Shown here piece by piece: positions 37,306 through 64,000 of a DNA stretch of 64,000 nt. A program made the translations under genes and the position numbers. The notes under the pieces are model-generated. The model saw only the letters and a program-made list of their open reading frames with translations. It was not told the DNA's origin and searched no databases. Within the stretch, counting starts at the first letter, position 1. Each line of letters starts with the position of its first letter. Source of the DNA: Syngnathus acus (Eukaryota > Chordata > Actinopteri > Syngnathiformes > Syngnathidae); contig NC_051088.1 in the NCBI RefSeq assembly GCF_901709675.1, positions 11,821,693 through 11,885,692 of the forward strand, read 5' to 3'.

Positions 37306-52783
<15,478 letters not shown>

Positions 52784-54080
52784 ACAACGCGGGCTTCTTA
52801 CACTGTAGAAATGCAGTCTTGGGTCAAGGCTCAGCCAGAGACCAGTTCTCATCCCAGGGCTCGCTCTGCCAGGAGACACTCAGACATTGAACATGGACAG
52901 GTTTTTTTTGTCACAAAAGACGGGTGTCTATACTTGATTGTAAAATGTGAAGTGCAATCCCTGGCCAAGGCACTCTCTCCGCTTGACCAGGTCCTGGTTG
53001 AAGCTGATGAGGGAGTAGGAATCGGATAATCGTTGTTTAATTGAAACGCTTGGAGGTGAGAAATTTAATCTCTCATGGTGGGACAGAGAAGTGCAGTATT
53101 AGATTTCATCCTTCATGTCAGAATGAGATTAATGAGATGATGCATGAATGAACATGAGCTCAAGACTGTGTAAAGCCCTCGCCCCCTACTATCTGCTAAA
53201 AAAGGGGGGAGGTGATAATTCAAAGACTGGGACCTGGAATTCTTGAAGAGCAAACTCACATGCTGACAAAAGCCTTCCATCCGTAATTTAAATGTTACCA
53301 TTAATCAAAACTAGACTGAAAAAAAGATCTTTAGTGTAAAAACAAAAGCGAAAAAGATAGCAATTGAACATTGGCACGTCGTCAGCCGATTGAGCAGAGT
53401 TCTAACTTAATGTTGAGAGTACAAAACATTTTGACTGTTGTCTCACCGAGTGAAAACATAATCACAACTTCCAGTCGATTGCATGTCCTTCTGACCTCGG
53501 AAAAGCATAACACACGCGTCCTTCTAGGTCCACATGATGGGATAAAGTGTTTACATCACATGATCAAGGACTGGCGGGACTAGAGAGCCACCTCACACTG
53601 TTGTACAGTCAAGTAAATACTAATGTCAGATATAAGCTAGTAAAACACGTAGTTACTGTAGGTGACCAGTGACTCGACAGAGTCTAAATGTTAATTCAAG
53701 TTGACTTTTAGCAAAAGATTCATAGTGGGGCCCATAGTTCTTCTACAGTCTTTTTCACTTTTTATTGGGAAAGTATGTTTGAATTGTCTGTCAAGCGAGT
53801 GAGGATGAGCGTTATCGAGGGTTGGTGTAATTGTCATTTGGAAATACAACCTTGAGTTCACAATGGTAATACCCCCAAAAGAAAATTTAGCTAGGCTAAC
53901 AAGTTAGCATGTCAAGCTAGAGAGTGAATTAGTTTTTGAAGGGCAATGTCGTTTACAAAAGGAAACCGCATACCAGCCTTTTATTCACGGATAAGCTACA
54001 CTCACAGGTAAAATAAAGAAAGAGCATAATTGATTTTAAACATCAAATGGTGACATTAGCACAACCACATGTGTCGAAGC
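52784..54080 (+). other. xkr7 3' UTR and downstream DNA
   Basis: Non-coding sequence after the stop. AATAAA-type signals occur near 54010 and again at about 56510 and 56627, so the 3' end is uncertain. Confidence 0.35.
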
Positions 54081-54086
54081 TACGTG

Positions 54087-54575
54087 CCTTGAAAAAGTAT
54101 TCTTACACCTTGAACATTTTCACATTTTGCCACCTTACAACAACAAATATCAATATTGGTTATTGAGATTTTGTGTGATCGGTCAACACAAAGCAGGAAA
54201 TAACTGAATTGGAACAAATTTTAAGAGAATTCAAATCTGAAAAATGTGGTGTGCATTTGTATTCAGCCCTCTCAATATGATGAGTTACCTTTCAACAGGT
54301 CAATTATTTTGGGGAATATCTCTACCAGCTTTGCTCATCTTTAAATGGAAATGTTTGATTTGGGGACACCACATTTTTCAGGCATACACATTCAAGTCAA
54401 ATTTTGAAAACCATTTTTCCTTCCTATTTGACTTCACAAGTATGTGCTACTTTGTGTTGGTCTTTCACATTCAATCTCAACAAAAATACACTCAAATTTG
54501 TGATTGTATGGTCACAAAAATGCAACCAAAAAAAAGTACAAGGGGTATGAATATGTTTTTTAAGGAACTGTAAGT
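54087..54575. mobile_element. Decayed Tc1-like transposon fragment
   Basis: GTGCCTTGAAAAAGTATTCT at the left, 'cacattttgccacc', 'aaaatgtggtgtgcatttgtattcagccc', and TATGAATATGTTTTTTAAGG at the right resemble the ends and interior of fish Tc1-like elements. The intact transposase is missing. Confidence 0.5.
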
Positions 54576-54579
54576 TCAG

Positions 54580-57500
54580 GCACTTCTCACAGGCTAGAGA
54601 TTTATTACTTTTTTTCCCCCCTCACAAATTTTAATATTTTCACAGACAACTTCAATTTTCCTTGGGACAATTTTCTTTTGTGATTTAAATGTAGTATAGA
54701 AAAAGTAAAAACATAGGGTACCGTGAAGATCTTAGTCCCCCATTAGATTTTTTTTTGTGCAGCCCTCCAACATGGCTGAGCTATTCACTAAAGTATGATT
54801 AATGGGGTGTTGTCATATAATATTTGTGTTAGTTTGTCCATCTTTTGGTCAGTAGGGAGCCTACTTCCTGGTTCATGGAGGACGATGAACAGACGGAGTG
54901 CCATAGTGACTCTGATGATGAAATGGTGCGATTGATATCATTGTCAGAAGATAAAAATAACCCGTGTCAACACTTTTAAAACAGCAAAGCTAATGATGAC
55001 TGTACAGTAGTGTATGCGGATGTACGTGAGATACTTTTTATTGACATAACTGCGTTTTTGGTGTATTTTCTGTTTTGTTTTTCTAATTCTGACTTGTCAG
55101 AGAAGGGACTATTTGCATAAGGATAATATCAGCCTGATTGGGGTGCTGGATTTTTTTACTCAACTTAACACTTCAAAAATTACTTTGGAAACCCAGTCAT
55201 AATGTTGCAATACAAATATGACCACAGTTTTTTGTGTGTATTTTGTAGCCAAAACTCAAAAAGTACTCCCCCCGGTTGATATGAAATACAACGTGCTAGT
55301 ATGCTGAGATGCCAGGAAGAAGAAAAAACACCTCAGTAAAAGTTTTATCAGTGCTGAAGTTATCAACATATCAAACTGCTCCCTTCCTTTCGGACCCTTG
55401 TACTCACTAGGTGCTTATAACGCATTCATGTTAAATCAAAAAGTGCCAAAATGACTAAGACTGCTGCTTTTTTCCCCCAGTATAATATGTTTGCGACACA
55501 GTACAGTACATTCAGGCAGTATCCAGACCCTGCATCCTCTTTTTGACACTTATGTATGTATCTGACTTATAGAAAAAAAAAAAGGATCAGTATTAGCCTC
55601 CCTTCTCCATGAGTGGTGGAAAGGTTTGATATTTTTTAAACAGTCACCAATAATTTGAAAAGGCAAAAGATTGACACCAACAGGACTAAAGTGGAACTGC
55701 AACAACTGCAACAATTTTACCTTGAGTTGTAATTAAGAGCTATGACATTTCAAGAATTAAAAAAAAAAATCTAGCTGTTGCTGAACCCAACTCTTAATTA
55801 TGAATATAATCACCAGAAATAATTTTGTATTGTTATTATTGGCGTTATTGTTATGGTGCTAGAAAGAAAAGAGGGGATATTTTGATTCATTCTCGGATGA
55901 GCATGGGATTAATTTAATTTCAGGATTTAAAACAAAACATGGAAAAATACATTCTCACATTTTATTTTCACACTAACCGCCCAGGACAGACTCCAAAATG
56001 TTGTGTTTTATTTTCTACTGCTGTTTGCTCACGTGTCTACTTATTTTTGAGAATGTACATAATGACAGCACAACGAGGTCATGCGTCAAGACGAGCTTGT
56101 CCCCCGACAAGCGATGAGCGCAAAGATCAAATCAGTGTTGTTGTCATGATAACACAACTCGTGGATGTTAATGGTGCTGCAAAAGACAACTCAGCCTCGC
56201 CCCCCCCTCCATCATGTCAAACATGATAAGCTAATGTACAGAAGTTGCCGGTTGTTGAGGGCGGGGCTTCGTTCTCTCATGAACCAATCCTTTTGTTTTT
56301 GCTGTGGTGATTATTTATTATTGACTTGAAATGTAAAAGAAAAAAATCAATCATATTCTATTAATTGAAGCAAGTTTGACTATTTATGTTTATTTTTGTA
56401 TTTGTTTTATATATATTTCCTATTGTTTCATCACTGGGTGGCCATATCTTTGGTATGACTCTTACATTAAGATGTTAAATTAGATTTTTTTACTCATTCC
56501 GTCTATATGTAAATAAAAACTAGGATGTGTGCGTGCGTGTGTTGTGTGTACTGTGTGGAGGCAGGCTGAACACGCCGCATCATATTCTTCAGAGTGAAAC
56601 TTTCTTGATGGTGTTATAAATAAATGAAAAAAAGAACTCAACAAGCTGTGCTGATAAATGTAGATTGGAAACAATTACTGTAGTAAACATGGCTGAACAG
56701 CGAGCAGAGTATCTGTGTCTTTTTTCCAAATTAAGTGTGTATTGGTAAATGAATGGATGTTTTATTAAATGAATCAAGGTTATCAAAAGTGGGCAAAATT
56801 CCATGCATACACCAGAAAACTACACATTTCAAAATTCCATGCATACACCAGAAAACTACACAAGACTACCAAGACTTACAATGAGAGACAGTATGGTACC
56901 AGAGGTCACACACACACACACACGCGCACACACACACACACACAAATCTGCAGGTGTTAAATGCCTCCATGCCACTACAGGAAATATGGTGTGTTGGTCT
57001 GGGCTTTTAATCTCTAAAGGTGTGTTCCAGATCAATTACAATTTAAAAATTTTTGTCCACATGTAAAAAAAAATAAAAACGTCCCATTCTCCGCAGCTTC
57101 CGACAGTTTCTGGTACACTGCTTCCACCCTGTGGCCAAACCCGCTAACTGCAACACATGTTTTTTATTCTCACTGTAATGCGCTCTTAAAGAGTAGGCTG
57201 TAAATTGCAGCAATTTTGTTTGAGGGAATATAATATGGTCTTTTTTAGTTTTACGTTTCTACTTTTATTTTGAAGAGCAGAGATTGTTTTCTACTACTTC
57301 CTGTTTTGGTGACTTTAAACTTCCTGCTCACGTTTTAGTTTGCGACACGTTCTCCTTGCGTCAGAGTGCAAGATGTTTTTACTTGTTGTCATGTTTTGTG
57401 TCGAAAGTCAGGAGACGGCATTAATTGTACCTTTCTTTGTGTTTTTGTGCCGTTTGCACTGCAGGTATATTCGGATGCTTGGCTGCAGAAACAACTCAAA

Positions 57501-59780
57501 TTTAGCGCCCTTGGAAGCAGAAGGAGGTATGAGGAAACTAAGAGTGTTTTATTTATTTGTGTCTAACAAATGTTATTTTCATTTTAATAAGAGCTGCTGT
57601 TTGTGATGTTTAAATGTTCATTTCATAGTTTTCACGCCGCTATGACGTTGGTGGTTAAAGAGGAGAGAATTAAAGCGCACTGACAGATCACATGATGTTT
57701 TAGGAGTTTTGGGCGCCATTAAAGGCATATTTTACCCGATCATCATAAGTCAAATTCCAAATTGTATGACCTCAAGGATGCTCAACCCTTGTCGTGCCAC
57801 GATATATATTTTTTTTTTTTTAAATCCTCCATTTTAATCTCCACGTCAGATTCTAACAAAGGGAAAAGTAAATCTGAATATCATGGATTAATTGTTCACC
57901 AATAATATCTACTATATACAGTACGTACAAATATTTATTGTTAAATGGTTGATTACATGCACGTTGAGCCAGTCTGAGCATCAGTACAACTGTCAACATT
58001 CATAGTTTCAAAGGCACACACAGCAAGTTCACTTAAAAATATATCTTGTCAACATGACAGCGCTACGTTACTGCCACTGCACCACAAAATACATGACACT
58101 GTATTAACACCATACAACACTTGTCATAAAACACTTTGATTATAACATCACCAGGGCCGCAAATTAGCCGCCCATGCTCATGCAACACGAGTGACGTCAT
58201 CAGCCACAGACAAAGTGAATGGATACCTGAGTAAAGCAGCACGGTGACTCAGAGGGAACAAAATTAATGGCGAAAGATGCCCCTGAGTACCCCAGAGGAA
58301 TCAGGAATTTTAGGGAGAAAAAAAATACACTTAGTCGGCGCAATTATACTTGCAATATAGGCACTTGTGGTAAAACTGCGTATTGATAAATCAATGCTGC
58401 ACATATTTCTAACTGCTATCTCATTTCTCCACAACATAATCAATTCAAATTTATTTTTGAGACACTAGCAAAGTAAATTTTAAATTAAGCCATAATCTAC
58501 TAATTATAAAAATTGTGGCAGCTTTTAGTTGCAGAAGACATTTTAGATTCATTAACAATTAACAGTTTATTTTCCTGTTAAAGAGACATTGTCGAAACTT
58601 TTAAGAAAACTGACAAAATATTGTCCTATGGCCATTTACACCAGCAAGTATTTTTCTGATTGTGCTTAGAGTTGTATGGATATTTTGTTGCTATTAATAT
58701 AATTATTATGAAAAATAATTCATATGTAAACATAGAGAATATTATTCTTTAAAAGTATTTCTTCTGCATTCTGCTGTGTCAAGGTCCAATTGAAGAACAT
58801 ATCATTCTCAACTAACTTTCAAAAAGTGTCAGCTCACTACAGTTTGCTTATGTTTTAGTTCTGAATGTGGAGATGGGATTCGGCAACTATAACTACAATA
58901 GTTGGTTAGTTTGTTAGCTCATTTCTTTGTTTGGGGGATTATTAGGGAGAAAAACAGGTTCATAATATTATTCCTACATGGAGTACATCCAGGATTCCTA
59001 CAGAGTTCCATTCTATTTACATATTTAAAAGAAAAAAAACTGCAGAAACATTACGTTTTTAACACTGTTGATGCCATTTGATTTTGTTAAGAGTGAAAAT
59101 GGCTGCTAAGAATTCACTTTCTTCTTTAACTTGGCTTGTTTTGCTACATGCGTAATTGTTAACATTTAAAGTTTACAAATATAACAGATTTTTGTTTATA
59201 AAAGAAGAAGCCACGTGAGTAAGTTACAATGTTAATAGACCTTTGGAACTAGACTTTTAAGATACGCGTAAGCTTGACTGAAAACTAAAAAATCAAGTTA
59301 CCCAGGCAAAATGACACTGGTAAAAAGCAAATTTCAAACAGCGATAGCTTTATGTGTCACTAAATGTTTTTTTGACACTCATTAAAAAAAAAGTTTTAAT
59401 TTTGTTTAAACATCTTTCATTTTTTCCTAGCACATCAACCTTTTTAAGATATTTTTATTTGTTTTTAAATTTGACCTATTAAATCTTGTGCAATATGGAT
59501 TTTATCATGCATTGTAATTTATAGCTATAACGTTTCTTAAAAACAATTTCACCTGTTGCTGAACCTAACCCTTAATTCAGAATTACTAAGTATAATACTA
59601 TGTTTTATTATTTTTTTTATCATTATTAAAACCTGATGTGCTACAGAAAGAAATAAGGTCCGATTTGGAATTGGCACTAAAAAAAATCATCCGTAAAACA
59701 TTACTTGCATCTCTGATCATCAATAATTTGTTAACATTTGTTGACTAGCATTATCCATATGGTAAGACAGATCATTCGGG
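54580..59780. other. Intergenic DNA between xkr7 and vwa5b1
   Basis: AT-rich DNA with A-runs, a CA/CG microsatellite at 56909-56943 and a duplicated 35-bp unit at 56801-56865 (CCATGCATACACCAGAAAAC occurs twice). No exon was recognised. The plus-strand frame at 57340-57606 has no recognised domain. Confidence 0.35.
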
Positions 59781-59782
59781 AA

Positions 59783-60216
59783 AAAATACTTAAAGGGCAA
59801 GTCACCCCCTCAAATGTTCTTTGTAATAATATGTTCTGTGCATCCCAGAACAGTGTTCTGATATTGCATTTGTGGATGGAATATGAGTTAAGGAGCAAAA
59901 TTTACTCGTTTTTATCCATCACCGTTTTTCAATTTTGTCAGTTGCTGTCGACTGGAAATAACATCTCAGCTGCATAGGTCACAACCAATCACCGCTCGGC
60001 TTCAGAAAACTAGTGGGCCGTGATTGGTTGTGACCCGATACCTGTGAGGTTATTTTCAGTCGACAGCAAGTGACAAAATGGCTGCCCCGTGAGATGGATG
60101 GAAACAGGTGGATTTTGCCTGTTTAATTAATATTCCACAAATGAAACATTAATCAGAATGCCATGGTAGGGGCACAGAACATATTATTATATTTTTTGGA
60201 TTGAACTTCACTTTAA
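59783..60216. repeat. Inverted-repeat element A, full-length copy 3 (foldback MITE)
   Basis: A long palindrome. TTGCTGTCGACTGGAAATAA with CACAACCAATCACCGCTCGG on the left arm is matched in reverse by CCGTGATTGGTTGTGACCCG and TTATTTTCAGTCGACAGCAA on the right. The outer ends CTTAAAGGGCAAGTCAC and (reversed) CTTTAAAGTGAAGTTC form imperfect terminal repeats. It explains the partial copies at 23700 and 31955. Confidence 0.8.
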
Positions 60217-61089
60217 AGACAAAATCTGAAAACAGATTGCTTGTGGAGCGAAAACGCAAACACTTCAAATGTGTGATGATAACATGCACATGCCTAAGTC
60301 TTCACGCTGAAGTCATTTACAGGTAAGATAGCAACAGTCGACCTCAGCACTGTTGGTGTGTTTTTCGGCGTCTCCATCCAAGCGCACGTTTACCACACCA
60401 CAAACATGTACAGGTGACTCACGTTATCTGCGTACAAAACACTTTTACGAAACAAGTGGTTGGTGATCATGCGTGTTGTGTCGCCAACTACTGGTATGGC
60501 ATGCATATTACGTTCTGTTTATCATTTTTGCTGGTCTGAGCAAATGGAATTCTTTCAGACTATACCCTGGACTGGTCGCCAGTCAGTCACAGGGCACATA
60601 TAGAGAAAGACAACCATTCACTCACACGGGTACTTCGTGGCCACACTGAAGTCAGGCAATTGTACACCACCAGTGGCACTCTTGTTGCGACTTAAAAGAA
60701 ACATACATGTAGTGTAAATGTATACAAGTATGTCTTGCAGCAGAGGTGTACACTCAAGAATTGTAAAGGCAGGAAAAATATACTTTTAGGCGGTATAGTA
60801 GCTCAACAAATGATTCAATAGGGCACAATAAGAAGGCAAAGCGCTACCGACGGTAGCTGACAGTCATTTTGTTCCGCGCATTCAGCATGTATACTTTATA
60901 TGTATACTTATACTTAGTTTGCAAGCAGTTGAATTAAATGTCTCAGTGGAGTTATACTGTGCATGTAAACGTACTGACTTTGATATGTTTGGAGTATACA
61001 CACACACACGCACACACTAAAGAGCATGCACATTGCTCACAACATTGACAGACTCCAGAGAGACACAAGCGAAGGCAGGTGTAGTAGCG
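60217..61089. other. Region downstream of vwa5b1 with LINE2-like fragment
   Basis: At about 60560-60630 'taccctggactggtcgccagtcagtcacagggcacatatag' is a fish LINE2-type 3' fragment. The rest probably includes the vwa5b1 3' UTR. No clear minus-strand AATAAA was noted close to the stop. Confidence 0.45.
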
Positions 61090-63903
61090 TCACACACTGT
61101 TGGGGTTATAACAGAGCATGTTCAGCTGCAGGTTGTCATCCCAGTGTCTGAGGATGATGAAGAGCTGGTTGGCCGCCGCCTTGACTGACTCCACATCCCG
61201 GCCTTCCGGGATGTCCTGGCCATTCAGCCACATGCTGGCCTTGGCGGCCACCAACTCCCACTCGATGATGTAGCTAGCGGAGCTGTGCTCCAGCCAGGCC
61301 AGGGCTACCGCCGTCGCCCACACCAGGCTCTCCGGATCCAGCATCCTCTTTTGCATACTAACGAGAGAGGGCGTCTCCGGAGCACCTGGTCCGAGAAGAT
61401 CTTTGGGACAGATTTGTGGGTCACCTGATGATCCTGTATCATCTTCGGTGCGCCGGCTGCTCGAGTGGGTCGGGTGTCCAAGGCTGGTGCGGTGGCTGCT
61501 GAAGGGGGACGTCCACTTGAGCTTGTCCATGGGCACGTTGATAGTGTCACACAGGGCGGGGTCAAGCGGGAAAGCGCCACATGCCAGTTGCAGCAACACC
61601 TGTGGAAAACCAAATATAAGTACAGCAACTCCTCGTTGCACATTCTAGGCCCAGCCACATTCACCCTCACATGAATCAACTATTGTGAGTACCGTAATTT
61701 TCGGACTATAAGTCGCACCGGAGTATAAGTCGCACCAGCCATAAAATGCCCAAAAAAGTGAAAAAACCCCATATATATGTATATAAATCGCTCCTGAGTA
61801 TAAGTCGCCCCCCCACCCAAACTATGAAAAAAAAACGCGACTTATAGTCCGAAAATCACGGTAAGCAAGATCAGGTTTCGTAGATCAAGTACCCACCAGA
61901 GGAATGTAGTCCTTGTTCTCGTTGTCGCTCTCTCCCATGGAATCCCCCGACTTGCTGTGGGATCTACTCATGAACCCTTTGGCAGCTTTTGTCAAGAGAC
62001 GAGTCCTGCTGAGTGCCAGCCTGGCCAAGGAACCACAGATTACCACAAATCAAGTCAATGTTATTTGGATTTGTGCCAATTCACTCCAGATGAAATCTTG
62101 AGGCGTTTCACAATAATGCTTCGCACACTCAAATTTTCAGACACCCACCTGGCAGAAAAAAGACTCTCCACAGACTTCTGAGACTGGTCTGAAGTCACTG
62201 ACGGACTTCTTTGAGTCCCTGAGAGATGAAGATGGAAGAGGTCGGGGAAAAATCAATCGCACAAAGGACAATTGATCGGCAATAAATCGCATAACTTGTA
62301 AAGCAATTTATGCCAAAAATCTATAAACAGTATGTTTGCCTGCATTGTTCACTGGGAGATATTGTTTTCGTAGAAGCTCTGAGAAAATCTCTCTTTGACT
62401 TGACTAATGTTAAATGTCTATATGTACCTTCTATAAAGTTCCATTTCTCCCAGCTGGATGAGGACGGAGTGCTGCAGGGAGATGTGCCATCTTCTACACC
62501 TGACACAAGAAAACCCCCAAATTTGTCCTCCAGTTGTTTTTTTTATACGTAGCATAAAAGTAAAACGATTAGGTTTTGACAATAGGGTCAGCTTGACCTT
62601 TCATCAAAAAGAAAAAAAATGTTTACTTTATCGAAGGAGAAAAACTACATCATTACTCTCAAAATATGCATCTTTCCATTAATAGCTGTTATCTAGTGAC
62701 GTGTAATTAAAGGCGCCTTGTGGCTACTTGAAATTAAAACAGCATACTGTTAGACATGTCTTCGGCTTCTTCCGACACACCGCCAGACTGAGAGCGGCCC
62801 AGTCCAATGGAGTACGCTTGGCTCTTCCTGCTTCCTGAACTGGAGCGTGAGCTTCTTTTTAAGCCGTCACCTAAATGTGAGAAAGAAACCAGAGGCAGCT
62901 TGTTAATGGAGTCTCACCCTAAAAAAATCAAATGAAAATGACAATAAATTATTATTAGGGATAGGCGAGTACCGATACATATCAGTACCGATATCTGCCT
63001 TATTTAAAGATATGCTATGGTATAGTACTGCCCACCCTCTTTAGGCTGTTTTATGATCATAAATGAGAAATTGCAGTTAATTTCATGAAATTATAAGAAA
63101 AATGCGATATTGGGACATATACCGTATTTTCCGGACCATAAGCCACTACTTTTTGCACAAGCTTTGAACCCTGCGGCTTATACTCCGGTGCGGCTTATCT
63201 ATGGATTTTTTATGTTTTTTATGCTATTGTATGATTTGTGGATATTCACTTATATATGGAAATGAAACGTTAAAACACCTGCATCTTATAGTGCAGTGTG
63301 ACTTATATATGAACAAAACAGGATTTCCCCCTAATTTGGGGGATTTCTGGTGCCGTTTATATTCAGGTGCGGCTTATAGTCCAGAAATTACGGTAGGCTA
63401 TATTTGTCTTTAAAATTATCTGTCATTATTTTGTTTGGGGAGGTGTTATTTATAAAAAGTACTATGGTATCAGTAGTTGATATCAGTATCGTCACTAGAA
63501 CCTCTGCTCTACCAACTGAGCCACCCAGCAAGGACCACCAACATGCTTTTATTTCCCTGCTGGTAGCTGGTGACACCAGCTGGGAACCACCACTACTTGA
63601 AAGTGGATCTTTTTCTCTGGAACTTGGTGGTTACAATGATTCTGATGTTTACATTGTTATATCACAGAGCAGGAGAGCAGATCGTCTTTGCTCAGATACA
63701 TTTTCATCGCATGAAAGGATTTATTCATGTAAACCAACTGGCAGACAATGAAAGCTACAACTTACCAAAGTTGACGTATTCAATACATGTCTGTAGATAT
63801 TCATTTGTGTCCAGATCGACGGGAACGAACGCGGTGTATTTGCTCAGGATGTTGCAGGCTTTGCTGGTATGAATGGCGTAACTGTGGTACTTCCTGCCAG
63901 AGC
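61090..63903 (-). CDS. vwa5b1: VWA5B-family protein, 3' six coding exons (5' part outside window)
   Basis: Coding exons in transcription order: 63903-63766, 62870-62748, 62499-62428, 62218-62149, 62020-61897 and 61599-61090 (stop TGA at 61092-61090). All junctions agree in phase and give the last 344 residues or so of a protein of about 1,200. The first exon here reads KYTAFVPVDLDTNEYLQT, typical of the segment after the VWA domain in VWA5B proteins. A Ser-rich, low-complexity linker follows. Exons 5-6 read DYIPLVLLQLACGAFPL and KLKWTSPFSSHR. The tail has LVWATAVALAWLEHSSASY, EWELVAAKASMWL and ends LNMLCYNPNSV, matching the VWA5B C-terminal region. The VIT and VWA domains must lie upstream, outside the window. 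VWA5B1 is preferred over VWA5B2 by C-terminal resemblance and because fish chromosomes carrying 20q genes also carry 1p36 genes. Function is unknown. Confidence 0.83.
61690..61863 (-). mobile_element. Palindromic TA-flanked MITE, copy 3 (inverted)
   Basis: Same element as copies at 6015 and 9914 in the opposite orientation, bounded by TA. It is inserted in the short intron between the last two vwa5b1 coding exons. Near-identity to the distant copies suggests recent mobility. Confidence 0.9.
63120..63395. mobile_element. Related, diverged TA-flanked MITE (longer variant)
   Basis: Starts CCGTATTTTCCGGACCATAA and ends TTATAGTCCAGAAATTACGG with TA on both sides, so it shares ends with the shorter MITE. 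The 270-bp interior is different (GCGGCTTATACTCCGGTGCG; GGTGCGGCTTATAGTCC). It lies in a vwa5b1 intron. Confidence 0.8.
63494..63532 (-). mobile_element. tRNA-like SINE head fragment
   Basis: On the minus strand GGTGGCTCAGTTGGTAGAGC followed by AGAGGTTCTAGTGA matches the D-arm/A-box part of a tRNA. No B-box or acceptor pairing follows, so it is more likely a SINE remnant than a tRNA gene. It lies in a vwa5b1 intron. Confidence 0.4.
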
Positions 63904-64000
63904 CTGTAAGGTTGCATTGGGATAAGCTCACTTTTAATTTCGACCAGTCCGTATCAAGTGAATTTCACCTCCACCTTTCTACCATTCACAGCCATGAAGT

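Overview
The window is vertebrate nuclear DNA, almost certainly from a teleost fish. It has AT-rich intergenic DNA, GT-AG introns of very uneven length, many CA/GT microsatellites, and fish-type mobile elements (a near-palindromic TA-flanked MITE, decayed Tc1-like and hAT-like DNA transposons, LINE2-like tails). It carries four recognisable protein genes; nothing bacterial or viral was seen. The species cannot be named from the sequence alone.

Layout. (1) 693-4353, minus strand: tcea2, encoding elongation factor TFIIS, rebuilt from ten coding exons. One intron is a U12-type AT-AC intron. A ZNF143-like promoter motif lies upstream at 4491-4510. (2) 4.5-16.4 kb: divergent intergenic region between tcea2 and sox18, with minisatellites, two copies of a young MITE, a Tc1-like transposase relic, a G-rich tandem array, a perfect G-quadruplex motif, and a block near 11.4-11.9 kb with FOX/ETS/SOX-like motifs. 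(3) 16982-20234, plus strand: sox18 (SoxF transcription factor, two coding exons) with TATA and CCAAT boxes. Its 3' region runs to about 22.1 kb and holds an inverted-repeat element. (4) 22.1-37.0 kb: intergenic, with a 54-bp cluster of ETS sites near 26.6 kb, a long GT tract and repeats. (5) 37306-52783, plus strand: xkr7 (XK-related membrane protein, four coding exons, 13.4-kb first intron with candidate regulatory blocks and a roughly 190-bp GT tract). (6) 52.8-61.1 kb: intergenic, with a transposon relic and a large palindromic repeat. (7) 61090-63903, minus strand: the 3' six coding exons of a von Willebrand A domain gene, best matched to vwa5b1. Its 5' part lies beyond the window.

Gene identities come from remembered family protein sequences and are supported by conserved synteny: TCEA2 and SOX18 are divergent neighbours on human 20q13.33, and XKR7 is on human 20q. 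The genes do not form a pathway. TFIIS is housekeeping, Sox18 is an endothelial/lymphatic regulator, Xkr7 is a neural-type membrane protein, and Vwa5b1 is poorly characterised. The unusual items are the AT-AC intron of tcea2, its apparent Phe-Phe (not Phe-Cys) terminal exon, an extra small intron in xkr7, the long Sox18 C-terminal region, near-identical MITE copies (one nested in an older hAT-like relic), and several candidate enhancers that need conservation data.
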